Shown here piece after piece: positions 63,870 to 64,000 of a DNA stretch of 64,000 nucleotides. Made by a program: the position numbers and the translations under genes. Numbering within the stretch: position 1 is the stretch's first letter; the number at the start of each line of letters is the position of its first letter. The stretch is from assembly GCA_964036195.1 (NCBI GenBank), contig OZ038453.1:26895598-26959597 (forward strand). The letters run 5' to 3'. The notes beneath the pieces were generated by a model. It saw only the letters and a program-made list of their open reading frames with translations, was not told the DNA's origin and searched no databases. This DNA is from Sphaerolaimus hirsutus. Lineage: Eukaryota; Nematoda; Chromadorea; Monhysterida; Sphaerolaimidae.

Positions 63870-64000
63870 TATACTTAAATGTCGAAACGTAAATTGTCAA
63901 ATACACCATGAGATGTGCATGCCATCTTTAATTTCTTTTTTGTACCATTATAAAACATGAATACATTATGTACATATTTACATACCTACTATACATGCAT

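Overview
This is a eukaryotic, almost certainly invertebrate metazoan, genomic window. It is A+T-rich and dominated by mobile DNA. The host genes are intron-rich, and their products point to an animal: two tandem TGF-beta-type ligand genes preceded in frame by a ShKT-type cysteine motif. I cannot name the phylum from sequence alone.

Region 1 (1-6640) holds the last two GC-rich exons of an unrecognised minus-strand gene (1862-2815), several MITEs, and the first copy of a ~1.9 kb tandem duplication (unit 1 from 4673; unit 2 at 30202-32170). Region 2 (6641-30003) is one intact giant LTR retroelement of 23,363 bp. Its 760-bp LTRs differ at a single site and are flanked by a 5-bp target duplication (CTTTG). 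Read on the minus strand it encodes Gag, a stand-alone Upf1-like SF1 helicase, and a 2,375-residue polyprotein. The polyprotein runs signal peptide, glycoprotein ectodomain, membrane anchor, two retropepsins, RT, RNase H, integrase and a dUTPase-like tail. Between the 5' LTR and gag it carries two antisense, intron-containing genes: a mucin-like membrane protein with a ubiquitin-fold domain, and a Ly6/uPAR-type protein with a GPI-anchor-like tail.

Region 3 (30004-64000) is MITE-packed and contains the two TGF-beta-like paralogues, both on the minus strand: copy 1 at 38556-46921 and copy 2 at 49616-58581. Comparing their exons shows that a hairpin MITE family (family A, about 16 copies here) acts as an 'introner'. 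Four copies interrupt codons in one paralogue while the other paralogue is uninterrupted at the same codon. Each brings its own GT donor and uses a duplicated CAG target as the AG acceptor, so exact removal restores the frame. One insertion is private to copy 1 and three are private to copy 2, so intron gain followed the gene duplication. MITE families B, D and H share the same kind of ends and the CAG/CTG 3-bp target duplication, which suggests a PIF/Harbinger-type source.

Several insertions can be ordered because filled and empty sites both occur in the window. The tandem duplication came first. A hAT-type MITE (8-bp duplication) then entered unit 1, and the giant retroelement later entered that MITE. 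A TA-flanked MITE entered unit 2 only. Other content includes three long near-perfect palindromes, hAT-type elements filled with simple-sequence satellites, and a degenerate tRNA-like sequence. No CRISPR array, rRNA gene or prokaryotic feature was seen.
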